Assembly: GCF_000423405.1 (NCBI RefSeq)
Contig: NZ_AUHX01000013.1
Span: 32,992 to 96,991, forward strand
Length of the DNA stretch: 64,000 nt
Source of the DNA: Mesonia mobilis DSM 19841
Lineage (GTDB): Bacteria > Bacteroidota > Bacteroidia > Flavobacteriales > Flavobacteriaceae
Reading direction: 5' to 3'
Shown: positions 17,700 to 26,405 of the stretch, piece after piece
Position numbering within the stretch: position 1 is the first letter of the stretch
Layout: each line of letters begins with the position of its first letter
Position numbers and translations under genes: made by a program
Notes under the pieces: generated by a model
Database searches by the model: none
What the model was told of the DNA's origin: nothing
The model's input: the letters and a program-made list of their open reading frames with translations, nothing else

Positions 17700-18362
17700 A
17701 TGGGAAAATTATTTTTAGTTGCCAGTTTCATTTCACTTTTAATGGCCGATTGCGAGCCGAATATCGAAAATGACAAACGAGTAATTATTAAAGGTGAAAT
17801 TGTTGACCCACAAGCTAATCCTATTCAGGCTATTGAAGTTACAACTAGCGTTGAAGAATATGTGCTCGGAAAAACAACGAGCAACTCCGATGGAAGTTTC
17901 GAAATGGTGGCTCCAGAATCTTACGACGAAAGTTTTTTAATTGCTATTAATGTAGACGCTGAAAATAATTATACTTCAGCTAAAATTTTTAGAGATGAAG
18001 ATGAAATTGGCAGACCAAAGATCTATGATCTAGGAGCAGTTACTTTACGACCAACTTCTAACTTTACCCTTACCACTACAAGAAACTCAACGACAAGCGA
18101 TCACATTAATGTTCAAATTAATTATTTAGCGACTTCTTGCGTTTATGATTTTAATAATGGTTTACAGGAAGATCCTTCTCAATGTTATGAACAAAATTAT
18201 ATATCCAGAACTACCAATGAAATCAACTCAAATTTAGATCTTCAATTGAAAGTGATGAGAGATATTCCTTTACAAATTACTTATCAAATAGATGAAGAGC
18301 CGGCAACGACGATTGAAGTAACTCCTAATCAACAAAATTTTGAGTATGAAATTTTTTACTAA
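17700..18362 (+). CDS. Hypothetical envelope protein with carboxypeptidase-regulatory-like domain
   Basis: 220 residues. A hydrophobic N-terminus ends LLMADCEPN, which could be a lipoprotein signal with an unusual Asp before the Cys. Residues about 28-110 (VIIKGEIVDPQANPIQAIEV and GKTTSNSDGSFEMVAP) look like a carboxypeptidase-D regulatory/Ig-type fold seen in many Bacteroidota surface proteins. The rest is not recognised. Its last codons overlap the start of the next gene, an outer-membrane barrel protein, so the two are probably a pair. Confidence 0.65.
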   Translation: MGKLFLVASFISLLMADCEPNIENDKRVIIKGEIVDPQANPIQAIEVTTSVEEYVLGKTTSNSDGSFEMVAPESYDESFLIAINVDAENNYTSAKIFRDEDEIGRPKIYDLGAVTLRPTSNFTLTTTRNSTTSDHINVQINYLATSCVYDFNNGLQEDPSQCYEQNYISRTTNEINSNLDLQLKVMRDIPLQITYQIDEEPATTIEVTPNQQNFEYEIFY

Positions 18363-18978
18363 ACAATTGCTTTTAGCCTTCATTTTAATTAACGTGAATT
18401 TAGTTTCAGGACAAGAAGGAGACGAATCTTCAGAAAACAAATTTGATTTTGCTCAAGATGACCATTACTTAAATATTAAAATCGGAGGAGATTTTGTTCA
18501 GCCTATGGGAGACACATTTACTGGTGATAATTTAAAAAGTTCCGGTGGCTTTAACTTAGAACTTTCTTTTAACCTTTTTGAAACTCCAATACTGCTTGGA
18601 GCGCGTTTTTCTAATTCTTCTCACGATGTAATCGATCAATCTTTAGTGGGTAATTATGATGAAACTTTTAATAGTTTTATAGGAGGTTTTGCAGGATACC
18701 AGTTTTTTAGCCGACAAAAATTAAGACTCACACCAAGCATTGGTGTTGGTCACGTTGCTTATAAACAATCGATCAATTCGAACTCCTTTAGAGATTCTGG
18801 CACCACTTTCTGGGTAAATGGAGAAGTAAGCTACAATTTTGTAAAATGGTTTGCCTTATACGGAAATGTAACTTTACAAAATGATTACTTAAAGATGGAC
18901 GTGCCTGCAGAGTTAGAAAGTTATTTCAAATCTGGACATTTTGTAAGATTTGGTTTAGGTGTAAAATTTGTGCTGTAA
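18346..18978 (+). CDS. Outer-membrane beta-barrel protein
   Basis: About 210 residues from the ATG at 18346, which overlaps the upstream stop by 17 bases. A signal peptide ends NLVSGQ and is followed by alternating beta strands ending in an aromatic-rich, barrel-like C-terminus (VRFGLGVKFVL). An earlier ATG at 18340 is in frame two codons upstream; MKFFTKQLLLAF is the better signal start. Function unknown; likely a partner of the preceding surface protein. Confidence 0.65.
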   Translation: MKFFTKQLLLAFILINVNLVSGQEGDESSENKFDFAQDDHYLNIKIGGDFVQPMGDTFTGDNLKSSGGFNLELSFNLFETPILLGARFSNSSHDVIDQSLVGNYDETFNSFIGGFAGYQFFSRQKLRLTPSIGVGHVAYKQSINSNSFRDSGTTFWVNGEVSYNFVKWFALYGNVTLQNDYLKMDVPAELESYFKSGHFVRFGLGVKFVL

Positions 18979-18982
18979 AAAG

Positions 18983-19474
18983 TTATTTAATTCGCTTTTT
19001 CATTTCCTCAACAATATTAAAAGCTGCGGGGCAAATAGCAACATTTTTCAACGTAAGGTTTGAGATTTGCTGAAATTTTCTACGATCGGTATGCGGAAAT
19101 TCTGCGCAAGCCTTTGGCCGAACCTCATAGATCATACATTTATTATCGTAACCTAAAAATGTACACGGCACTTGCTGTAGCACATAATCGTTCTCTTCAT
19201 CAACGCGTAAATATTGATCGATAAATTGCTGTGGTTTTAGCTTTAAAAATTTAGCAATTCGTTCAATATCTCTATTGGTAAATAAGGGTCCGGTGGTTTT
19301 GCAGCAATTGGCGCAATCTAAACAATCGGTTCGTTCAAACTCTTCGTCGTGCAATTCTTGCATTAAGAGATCTAAATGCTTCGGCGGCTTTTTTTTAAGC
19401 TTTGCAAAAAACTTTTTGTTTTCGTTATGCTTATCTTTGGCCTGCTTTGGTAGATTTTTAAAAATTTCTTCCAT
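18983..19474 (-). CDS. YkgJ family cysteine-cluster protein
   Basis: 163 residues. The zinc/iron-chelating cysteine pattern is CLDCANCCKTTGPLF (about residues 56-70), VPCTFL and CMIYEVRPKACAEFP. The family is predicted to bind Fe or Zn; no reaction is established. It is convergent with the barrel gene (4 bases apart) and divergent from the methyltransferase gene. Its -7 box (19479-19486) stands only 4 bases before the ATG, so the mRNA may be leaderless. Confidence 0.85.
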   Translation of the reverse strand: MEEIFKNLPKQAKDKHNENKKFFAKLKKKPPKHLDLLMQELHDEEFERTDCLDCANCCKTTGPLFTNRDIERIAKFLKLKPQQFIDQYLRVDEENDYVLQQVPCTFLGYDNKCMIYEVRPKACAEFPHTDRRKFQQISNLTLKNVAICPAAFNIVEEMKKRIK

Positions 19475-19478
19475 TGTG

Positions 19479-19486
19479 CAAAGGTA
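19479..19486 (-). promoter_or_regulatory. -7 box of the ykgJ-like gene, next to the start codon
   Basis: Minus strand TACCTTTG, an exact TAnnTTTG match, separated from ATG by CACA. Transcription would begin at or within a few bases of the start codon. Confidence 0.5.
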
Positions 19487-19505
19487 ACTATAAGCAATTT
19501 ATATT

Positions 19506-20216
19506 TTGAAAAATCCCGATATTTTTGGCCAAGCTGTTTTAGATTTCTATCATCAAAACCAACCCGAAAACATTATTGTTCATTCTGAAGATTTTGATGA
19601 TGATGAAATCCCTACCGATTATCTCTTCCGTAGTTATGAAGAAATGCCGCCATTAGAGCAAAAGGCACTTCAGTTGGCTAGCGGAAAAATTTTAGATGTA
19701 GGTGCTTGCGCCGGAAGTCATTCGTTATATCTTCAGCAGAAAAATAAAGAAGTAAAAGCCATCGATGTTTCTGAAGGAGCGATCGAGGTTTGCCAATTAC
19801 GCGGAGTAAAAACTGCGGAAGTTCAAGATTTTTTCAACTTAAAAGATCAAAAATTCGATACCATCTTGATGCTGATGAATGGTAGCGGAATTGTAGGTAA
19901 ACTAAAAAACCTCACTCATTTTTTTACACACGCCAAAACGCTATTAAAACCTGACGGAAAAATTTTAATCGACTCATCAGATCTTCGTTATCTTTTTGAA
20001 GAAGATGAAGATGGTGGTATTTGGGTAAACCCGAACCAATATTATGGTGAATTAAGTTATTCCATAAGTTATAAAGGCGAAACCTCTACTTCATTCGATT
20101 GGTTGTATATCGATTTTAATTCGTTACAACTTGCTGCTCAAAGCAATGGTTTTACTTGCGAATTGATTGCCGAAGGTGAACATTTTGATTATTTGGCAAA
20201 ACTAAAGTTACAATAA
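19506..20216 (+). CDS. Class I SAM-dependent methyltransferase
   Basis: 236 residues starting with TTG; the N-terminal NPDIFGQAVLDFYHQNQPE is conserved in my recollection of this flavobacterial family, so TTG is preferred over the first ATG 46 codons later. Motif I is ILDVGACAGSHSLYLQ (about 70-85), followed by AIDVSEGAIEVC and later ILIDSSDLRYLF. The substrate is unknown. It is divergently arranged with the ykgJ-like gene and may end at an AT-rich hairpin at 20250-20273. Confidence 0.82.
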   Translation: MKNPDIFGQAVLDFYHQNQPENIIVHSEDFDDDEIPTDYLFRSYEEMPPLEQKALQLASGKILDVGACAGSHSLYLQQKNKEVKAIDVSEGAIEVCQLRGVKTAEVQDFFNLKDQKFDTILMLMNGSGIVGKLKNLTHFFTHAKTLLKPDGKILIDSSDLRYLFEEDEDGGIWVNPNQYYGELSYSISYKGETSTSFDWLYIDFNSLQLAAQSNGFTCELIAEGEHFDYLAKLKLQ

Positions 20217-20249
20217 ACACAACTATATAATTCTTCTTTTCGTCTATAT

Positions 20250-20273
20250 AAAATAGCATCTTAACTATTTTTT
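20250..20273 (+). terminator. Weak terminator-like hairpin after the methyltransferase gene
   Basis: AAAATAG, 8-base loop, CTATTTT and further T. The stem is AT-rich, so strength is doubtful. Confidence 0.35.
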
Positions 20274-20361
20274 AAAGAAATATAGCTTCTTCGTTTTTAT
20301 TTTTATCTATCTTTAACAGAGATGTTATTGATATATAATTACTAAAAACAATTCGAAAATT

Positions 20362-20796
20362 ATGTTAGATTCTTTATTAGGTTCATTAAAAGATCAAGTT
20401 GCTGGAAAATTACAATCTGAAGCTGGAGTAGATAGCTCGAATATAGACGGAGTTATGGATGTTGTAAAATCTGTAGCTGGCAAAAAAGTTGGTACAGAAA
20501 TGTTAGAAGGCGGATTAGGAAATGTAATGAACCTTTTTAGCGGTAAAAGCAATTCTACAGCAGCAAATAGTTTACAAACTTCTATCACAACAGGTATCGT
20601 AAACGGATTAATTGAAAAATTAGGCTTTTCTAAAGATAAAGCTTCTAAAGTAACCAATATTGTAGTACCAGTACTTATCAACCTTATTTCCAAAAAAAAT
20701 GAAGAAACACCGGATGACGATGCTTCACCTTTAAAAGATCTATTTGGTGGTGGAGGTTCGAATGTCGCTAAAAAATTAGGAGGTTTTTTCAATTAA
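20362..20796 (+). CDS. DUF937/YidB-like protein
   Basis: 144 residues: MLDSLLGSLKDQVAGKL, helix-rich centre, and a Gly/Ser tail (GGGGSNVAKKLGGFFN). The pattern of short helices with repeated GLIEKLGFSKDKASKV resembles DUF937 proteins, whose function is unknown. A near-match to the -7 box (TATCTTTA, about 20310) precedes it. It is the first gene of a close three-gene set with a HerA-like ATPase (12 bases on) and a DUF4332 protein. Confidence 0.6.
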   Translation: MLDSLLGSLKDQVAGKLQSEAGVDSSNIDGVMDVVKSVAGKKVGTEMLEGGLGNVMNLFSGKSNSTAANSLQTSITTGIVNGLIEKLGFSKDKASKVTNIVVPVLINLISKKNEETPDDDASPLKDLFGGGGSNVAKKLGGFFN

Positions 20797-20808
20797 TTAT
20801 TCTTCCAC

Positions 20809-22359
20809 GTGCTTCAGCAACATTTTATAGAAGATATATCTAAGGCATACGATTTCGAAGGAAAATCTATTGTATTAGGCGGTGCTATGTTCAATAATGC
20901 TCCAATTAATAATTTACAGATTAAAATTCCGCTTAAAACTATTAATCGTCACGGGCTTATTTCTGGAGCTACAGGAACAGGCAAAACAAAAAGTTTACAA
21001 GTATTTACAGAGCAATTAAGTCTAGCCGGTGTGCCTAGTGTTGTAATGGATATTAAAGGAGATTTAAGTGGTCTCGCTCAACCCGGCCAATCCAACAAAC
21101 ATATCGTATTTAGAAATAACGCAATTGGTCTAAAATATCAACCCCAAGGTTTTCCTGTTGAGCTTTTATCTCTTTTAGGAAAAAATGGAACCCAAATGAG
21201 AGCTACTATTTCTGAGTTTGGTCCTATTCTACTTTCTAAGATGTTAGACCTAAATAATACTCAAAGTGGTATTTTGGCAGTTTTGTTTAAATATAGTGAC
21301 GACCATAATTTACCTCTTATAAATATAGAAGACCTTAAAGATTTCTTGAAATATGTTTTAAATGAAGGTAAAGAAAGTGTAAAAAAAGAATATGGCTACT
21401 TATCTTCTGCATCTATTAATACCATAATTAGAAAAATAATTGCTTTAGAACAACAAGGAGCAAATCATTTTTTTGGAGAACCATCTTTTGATGTTAACGA
21501 TTTTTTACACGTGAACAAAAATAAAGAAGGTAGAGTATCTGTCATGCGTTTGATGGATATGCAAGATAAACCTTCGCTATTTAGTACTTTTATGCTCTGT
21601 TTGCTTACAGAAATATATAGTACTCTACCAGAGGTAGGAGATCTAGAAAAGCCAAAGCTTGTATTTTTTATAGACGAAGCTCATCTTATTTTTAAAAATG
21701 CCTCTACTGCATTATTAGACCAAATAGAAGTTATCATAAAACTTATAAGGTCTAAAGGAGTGGGTATTTATTTTATTACTCAAAACCCATCAGATATTCC
21801 AGAAGATGTATTAGGTCAACTAGGTTTAAAAATTCAGCATGCGCTAAGAGCTTTTACTGCTAAAGATAGAAAACAAATTAAACAGCTTGCTCAAAACTTC
21901 CCTGAAAGTAGTTACTATAATATTTCTTCATTATTAACTGAGTTAGGTTTAGGTGAAGCTTTTATTACAGGGTTAAATGAGAAAGGAATACCTACCCCAT
22001 TAGTACATACTTTAATGCGACCACCACTAAGCAGAATGGATGTTCTTTCTCAAAAAGAGATTAAAGAATGTTTAGATAACTCAATACTTTATTCAAAGTA
22101 TAATCAAGATTTAAATTCTGAAAGTGCTTCAGAAATTTTAAAAGAAAATATAAAAGAAGCTCAACAGAAAAATCACGAAAATGAACGGCTACAACAGGAA
22201 ATGAAAAAAGCCGGACAAAAAAGAAAAAAAACTACTACAAAAAAGGAAGAAAGCTTTTTTGAAGAAATGAGTAAAAACACTATGGTAAGACAAGTAGGAA
22301 GAACTATATTTAGAGAACTAACTCGTGGATTACTTGGAGTTTTAGGAATAAAAAAATAA
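20809..22359 (+). CDS. HerA/FtsK-like ATPase (DUF853, YjgR type)
   Basis: 516 residues with GTG start. Walker A is GATGTGKTKS (about 53-62), Walker B is LVFFIDEAHLIF (about 281-292), and ITQNPSDIPEDVLGQLG fits the sensor region. The C-terminus is a charged coiled region. DUF853 proteins belong to the HerA-FtsK clade of DNA-pumping hexameric ATPases but lack a defined role. No NurA nuclease or SIR2-type partner is visible; the neighbours are a DUF937-like protein and a helix-hairpin-helix DUF4332 protein, which suggests a DNA-related assembly. Confidence 0.82.
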   Translation: MLQQHFIEDISKAYDFEGKSIVLGGAMFNNAPINNLQIKIPLKTINRHGLISGATGTGKTKSLQVFTEQLSLAGVPSVVMDIKGDLSGLAQPGQSNKHIVFRNNAIGLKYQPQGFPVELLSLLGKNGTQMRATISEFGPILLSKMLDLNNTQSGILAVLFKYSDDHNLPLINIEDLKDFLKYVLNEGKESVKKEYGYLSSASINTIIRKIIALEQQGANHFFGEPSFDVNDFLHVNKNKEGRVSVMRLMDMQDKPSLFSTFMLCLLTEIYSTLPEVGDLEKPKLVFFIDEAHLIFKNASTALLDQIEVIIKLIRSKGVGIYFITQNPSDIPEDVLGQLGLKIQHALRAFTAKDRKQIKQLAQNFPESSYYNISSLLTELGLGEAFITGLNEKGIPTPLVHTLMRPPLSRMDVLSQKEIKECLDNSILYSKYNQDLNSESASEILKENIKEAQQKNHENERLQQEMKKAGQKRKKTTTKKEESFFEEMSKNTMVRQVGRTIFRELTRGLLGVLGIKK

Positions 22360-22396
22360 TTTAAAATAAATTTATTAATAATTAAATCAAACGATT

Positions 22397-22804
22397 ATGG
22401 CTTACAAAATAGAAACTATTGAAAGTATTGGACCTGTAACTGCAGAAAAATTAGGAAAAGCAGAAATAACAACTACAGAAGCTTTATTAGAAAAAGCAGC
22501 TTCTAAATCTGGTCGTAAATCTGTGGCTGAGGCATCTGGTATTTCTGAAGGAAAAATTTTAGATTTTGTAAATATGGCAGATATGATGCGTATTAAAGGT
22601 ATTGGCGGTGAGTTTGCAGAATTACTTAAGGCGTCTGGAGTAGATACTGTAAAAGAATTAAGAAATAGAAACGCTGAGAACTTATTCGAAAAAATGACAA
22701 GCGTTAACGAAGAAAAAAAATTAACTAGAAGAGTACCTAGTGTAAAACAACTGCAAGAATTTGTTGATATTGCCAAAGATACAGAACCTATGGTAACTTA
22801 CTAA
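22397..22804 (+). CDS. DUF4332 protein with helix-hairpin-helix units
   Basis: 135 residues. Two pseudo-repeats carry HhH-like turns: IESIGPVTAEKLGKAEITTTEALL (read as IESIGPVTAEKLGKAEI) and IKGIGGEFAELLKASGVDTV. This is the DUF4332 pattern, related to DNA-binding HhH2 domains. It follows the HerA-like ATPase after 37 bases and ends at a strong bidirectional terminator, closing the operon. A role as DNA-binding partner of the ATPase is inference. Confidence 0.75.
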   Translation: MAYKIETIESIGPVTAEKLGKAEITTTEALLEKAASKSGRKSVAEASGISEGKILDFVNMADMMRIKGIGGEFAELLKASGVDTVKELRNRNAENLFEKMTSVNEEKKLTRRVPSVKQLQEFVDIAKDTEPMVTY

Positions 22805-22821
22805 GTTAACAATTACTATAT

Positions 22822-22855
22822 AAAAAAGGTTGGCATTAATTTGCCAACCTTTTTT
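22822..22855. terminator. Bidirectional terminator
   Basis: AAAAAAGGTTGGCA, a short loop, then TGCCAACCTTTTTT. It serves the + operon ending at 22804 and the - gene ending at 22854, whose stop codon it touches. Confidence 0.9.
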
Positions 22856-24527
22856 AATGTAAACTATTAGGTTTATTTTTTTTAAGCATATTTTGTTGGC
22901 TATATACTTTTTCACCATTTATATAAGTGGCTTCAACTTTGGTTTTTAAGATTTCTTCATCGGGAATAAACATAATATCGCGATCGAGAATTACAAAATC
23001 GGCAGCTTTACCGGCTTCGATACTTCCTTTTTCATGTTCTTCAAAATTTGAATAAGCCGCCCAAATCGTCATTCCGCGTAAAGTATTTTCTCTATTCATC
23101 GCATTTTCAATTTGAAAACCAGTTTTAGGATATCCCGAAGCATCTTTTCGAACTACCGCAGCGTAAAAAGTTAGAAACGGACTCACTTTTTCTACCGGAA
23201 AATCGGTACCTAAAGCAACTAAACCGGCACGATTTAAAAGTTTTTTATAGGCGTAAGCATTATGAATTCGATCTCCTATTCGATCTTCTGCCCAATACAT
23301 ATCGCTTGTTGCGTGTGTTGGTTGAATTGACGGAATAATATTTTTATTTCCTTTGAAATAGCTAAAATCTTTTTCTTCTAAAATTTGTGCGTGTTCTACT
23401 CGCCAACGTTTATCGGTACCATTTTTTAAGATCGAATCGTAAATTTTTAAAACTACATAATTTGCAGAATCGCCGATCGCATGGGTATTTAATTGAAATT
23501 CTGAATTGCTAATTTTCCCTGCCAATTCTTTAAACTCACCAATCCCAACGACCATCGCTCCAAAATGATTTTCTTTATCTGAATATTCTTCTTTTAAAGC
23601 TGCACCGCGTGAACCTAAAGCTCCGTCGGCATAAGCCTTTACAGAACGAACGTGCAAACGATCGGTTTTTAAAATTCCTTCATTTAGAAAGTAATCAACA
23701 TCGGCTTCATTGTTTCTCACCATTGCATAAAGCTTAGTTTTTAATTTTCCTGCTTTTTGCAAACTATCGATGAGCATAATTGAAGATTTGCTTAACCCGG
23801 CATCATCGATTGTGGTTAATCCGTATTTTAAGGTAGCTTTTTCAGCTGCTAATAAACCTTCTATTTCTTGTTTTTTGGTCGGTTGCGGAATCACTTGCCA
23901 GATCTTCGTCATCGGGTTATCGATTAATATCCCGGTAAGTGTATCGTTAATCTTTTCAATTTCGCCTCCGCTAACTTTTGTATTCTTTTTGATGTTAGCA
24001 AGATCTAATGCTTTTTGATTGGCTAACATCGCGTGACCATCGATTCTTGTTATCGCAATCGGCGTATCAGGGAATAGTTGATCTAAAGTATCTTTTCTTG
24101 GGAATTCTTTTACCTCCCAATCGTTTTGATCCCAACCGCGACCTAAAATAAAATCGGTTTGATTTTCTTTTTGATAAGCGACAATTCTTTCAACAACCTC
24201 ATCAAAGCTTTTAGTGCCTGTTAAATCTGCCGATTGCAATTGTAAACCTAGATTATAAAAATGAGCGTGTGCATCGATTAACCCGGGAATTATAGTTTTC
24301 CCTTCAGCATCTAAAGTTTCTTTAGGCTTGTATTTCAATACCAATTGTTCTCCTTGCCCAACCGCTAAGATTTTACCGTCATCTACAATGAAGCTTTTAG
24401 CAATATCAAAATTTTTATTGACCGTATAAATCTTCGCATTCATCACCAATAGATCTACTTCTTGTTTTTCTTCACAAGAACATAAAAGTATACAGGCTAA
24501 TATGAATAGGATTTTTTTCATTTTCAT
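22854..24527 (-). CDS. Amidohydrolase family lipoprotein (YtcJ-like)
   Basis: 557 residues. A lipoprotein signal (ILLCSCEEKQ) precedes an amidohydrolase_3 TIM-barrel: DAHAHFYNLG (metal HxH), HAIGDSANY, RVEHAQ and GTDFPVEKVSPFL. Composite beta-sandwich residues lie at both ends. Such enzymes hydrolyse amides or related bonds using metal ions; substrate unknown. The -7 box TACTTTTG at 24541-24548 lies only 13 bases before the ATG, against the terminator of the upstream gene. It ends in the shared terminator at 22822-22855. Confidence 0.88.
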   Translation of the reverse strand: MKMKKILFILACILLCSCEEKQEVDLLVMNAKIYTVNKNFDIAKSFIVDDGKILAVGQGEQLVLKYKPKETLDAEGKTIIPGLIDAHAHFYNLGLQLQSADLTGTKSFDEVVERIVAYQKENQTDFILGRGWDQNDWEVKEFPRKDTLDQLFPDTPIAITRIDGHAMLANQKALDLANIKKNTKVSGGEIEKINDTLTGILIDNPMTKIWQVIPQPTKKQEIEGLLAAEKATLKYGLTTIDDAGLSKSSIMLIDSLQKAGKLKTKLYAMVRNNEADVDYFLNEGILKTDRLHVRSVKAYADGALGSRGAALKEEYSDKENHFGAMVVGIGEFKELAGKISNSEFQLNTHAIGDSANYVVLKIYDSILKNGTDKRWRVEHAQILEEKDFSYFKGNKNIIPSIQPTHATSDMYWAEDRIGDRIHNAYAYKKLLNRAGLVALGTDFPVEKVSPFLTFYAAVVRKDASGYPKTGFQIENAMNRENTLRGMTIWAAYSNFEEHEKGSIEAGKAADFVILDRDIMFIPDEEILKTKVEATYINGEKVYSQQNMLKKNKPNSLH

Positions 24528-24540
24528 CTTTAATTTATCA

Positions 24541-24548
24541 CAAAAGTA
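24541..24548 (-). promoter_or_regulatory. -7 box of the amidohydrolase gene
   Basis: Minus strand TACTTTTG, an exact TAnnTTTG match, directly joined to the T-run of the preceding terminator. Confidence 0.5.
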
Positions 24549-24583
24549 AAAAGCGTTTATACATGATAAACGCTTTTTGGTAT
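24546..24583 (-). terminator. Terminator after the outer-membrane protein gene
   Basis: AAAAAGCGTTTAT, 5-base loop, ATAAACGCTTTTT. A 13-bp perfect stem 37 bases below the stop codon at 24620. Confidence 0.85.
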
Positions 24584-24619
24584 CTATAAATTCTATTTAA
24601 CTATTTTTTAATTAAACTA

Positions 24620-26374
24620 CTACCAATCAAACTGGTAACTAGCGCCGCCCATTACCTGTACGCTTTGTACAGAATAACCCATCCAACGTTGGTAATTGCC
24701 TTCAGCTAAATTGTTTCCTCTTACAAAAAATGAAAGTTGATCGTTAAGCTTATAACCTACTCTTAGATTGGCATCTAAAAAGGCTCCTAATTCTTCTACA
24801 CGTTGGGTTGCGCCACCATCTACCGGAGTTAGGTCGTAGTTGTAATAGTCTTTGCGTTCGCCTACAAAATAGAAACTTGCTCCCGCAAACCATTTTTCTG
24901 AGATTTGATAGTCGGCCATTAAAGCTCCTTGTAGTTGTGGTAAATTCCACGCTTCTTCTTCAAATTCGTTATCGTAAGTCGAGAAACTGGCATTTACCCT
25001 TAAGTTGAAATCTTCATTCACAGCAAACTGCAATTCACCAAATAACCTTACCGTGTTTACATTGTCATATGTAAGTCCGAATGAATTAAAATACTCATAA
25101 CCTTCTTTTGGAGAAAATGGTAAGTAAGGATTGTGCGTATATAAGGCTTTGCTTTGTTCTGAAATATAGCTTCCTTTAATGTCGTAGCTAATGTTTTCAG
25201 TGAATTTTCCTTTTCCACCGATGTAAATATCGTATTGTTTATCGGTTGGAGCTATGAACAACGTTGGCGATAAAAACGGATTCTCTTGCGCAAAATTATA
25301 ATAAGTATTTTGCTGCAAACCACCATCGGCTCCCGCATACACCGAAAAATATTCTCCCGCTACCTGATAATTGGCGTGAATTTTAGGATACACAAAAAAG
25401 TCATTATTATCATTTTCACCATCCATCGAATACACCACTTGCGCTCCGGCTTCTAACGAAAGATCGCCTTGCGAATAGTTTAAACTAGGATGCGCGCCTA
25501 AGTTGAAATAACTATACTTGATTTCTGCATCGGGATTACCGAACATTTGATCAAAGCTTCCATTCACGTAATCTGCTGAAAAATCTAAATTGATCAATTG
25601 ATCACGCACCGCAAATTCGAATTCGGGATTAATCGTTACGTGGTTTTCACCGCTGCTAAAATTATCACCAAATCTTCGGTAGTTGATTTCAGCTTTATCG
25701 AAAACACTTCTCTCTACATCGATATTTCCGCCTAAAGCTACTGCGTAATAACTATGCTGCGGATCGATACTATTGTATTCTTCATCGGTAATCGGTAAAA
25801 AGTCCGGCGCTCCATACCAATTAAAAACCTGATGTTGAAATCCGGCTTCGGCTCCCCAAGTAAAAGTACGCGCTTCTCCGCTATAATCTAAATTTAATGC
25901 TGTATCGTAATATTTATCGTCTAACGTAGCATTTTCGATTCCGCCTTGGGAAGAATTATGCGTTAAAGCGATCCCTAATTCTTGGTTTCTGTTCACTTGT
26001 AAACCGCCGTAAAATTCGGCCATTACATTTGCATAATTTCCGAAGCCTAAAGCCGCGTAATTGTTGTATAAACTCGGTCTACCTTTGGTAACCACTCCTG
26101 CTGCTCTACCTTTTGCCGGTGTAAATGTTGACGCTACCGGAAATGAGTAAATATCGTAATTCACCTGTTTTTTCTTCTGCTCGGTAGAATCGTTGATTTT
26201 CGGCATTTGTTTTACCTTAAACGCATCACTAACTGTTGGCGAATATGGTTTTACGATAATTAAACGTTCGGTATCGATATCGCCTTCTTCCTCATCTTCC
26301 TGACTAAAAGCGATGGTCGAAATAAATAATGCTGAAATATATAAAAGTCCTTTACTTAATGAAATGCGTTGCAT
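24620..26374 (-). CDS. Outer-membrane beta-barrel protein, TonB-dependent-receptor-like
   Basis: 584 residues. A signal peptide ends STIAFSQ. An acidic linker follows, then a segment RLIIVKPYSPTVSDAFKVKQ and a long series of amphipathic beta strands, with turns such as AALGFGNYANVMAEFYGGL, ending in aromatic SYQFDW as expected for BAM insertion. A canonical plug domain is not obvious. It lies 31 bases after a 1007-residue TPR protein, a pairing I recall as common in Flavobacteriaceae. Substrate unknown. Confidence 0.75.
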   Translation of the reverse strand: MQRISLSKGLLYISALFISTIAFSQEDEEEGDIDTERLIIVKPYSPTVSDAFKVKQMPKINDSTEQKKKQVNYDIYSFPVASTFTPAKGRAAGVVTKGRPSLYNNYAALGFGNYANVMAEFYGGLQVNRNQELGIALTHNSSQGGIENATLDDKYYDTALNLDYSGEARTFTWGAEAGFQHQVFNWYGAPDFLPITDEEYNSIDPQHSYYAVALGGNIDVERSVFDKAEINYRRFGDNFSSGENHVTINPEFEFAVRDQLINLDFSADYVNGSFDQMFGNPDAEIKYSYFNLGAHPSLNYSQGDLSLEAGAQVVYSMDGENDNNDFFVYPKIHANYQVAGEYFSVYAGADGGLQQNTYYNFAQENPFLSPTLFIAPTDKQYDIYIGGKGKFTENISYDIKGSYISEQSKALYTHNPYLPFSPKEGYEYFNSFGLTYDNVNTVRLFGELQFAVNEDFNLRVNASFSTYDNEFEEEAWNLPQLQGALMADYQISEKWFAGASFYFVGERKDYYNYDLTPVDGGATQRVEELGAFLDANLRVGYKLNDQLSFFVRGNNLAEGNYQRWMGYSVQSVQVMGGASYQFDW

Positions 26375-26405
26375 ATAAGAAAGATTAGTTTGTTTGTTGT
26401 TGAAA

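Noticed and set aside
20394..20792. Antisense ORF of 132 codons opposite the DUF937-like gene
   Set aside because: It mirrors a real gene on the other strand, has biased low-complexity composition and no start context or family resemblance.
20809..22359. Full HerA-NurA or HerA-SIR2 defence system
   Set aside because: No nuclease or SIR2 domain is encoded nearby, so only the ATPase and its small partners can be claimed.
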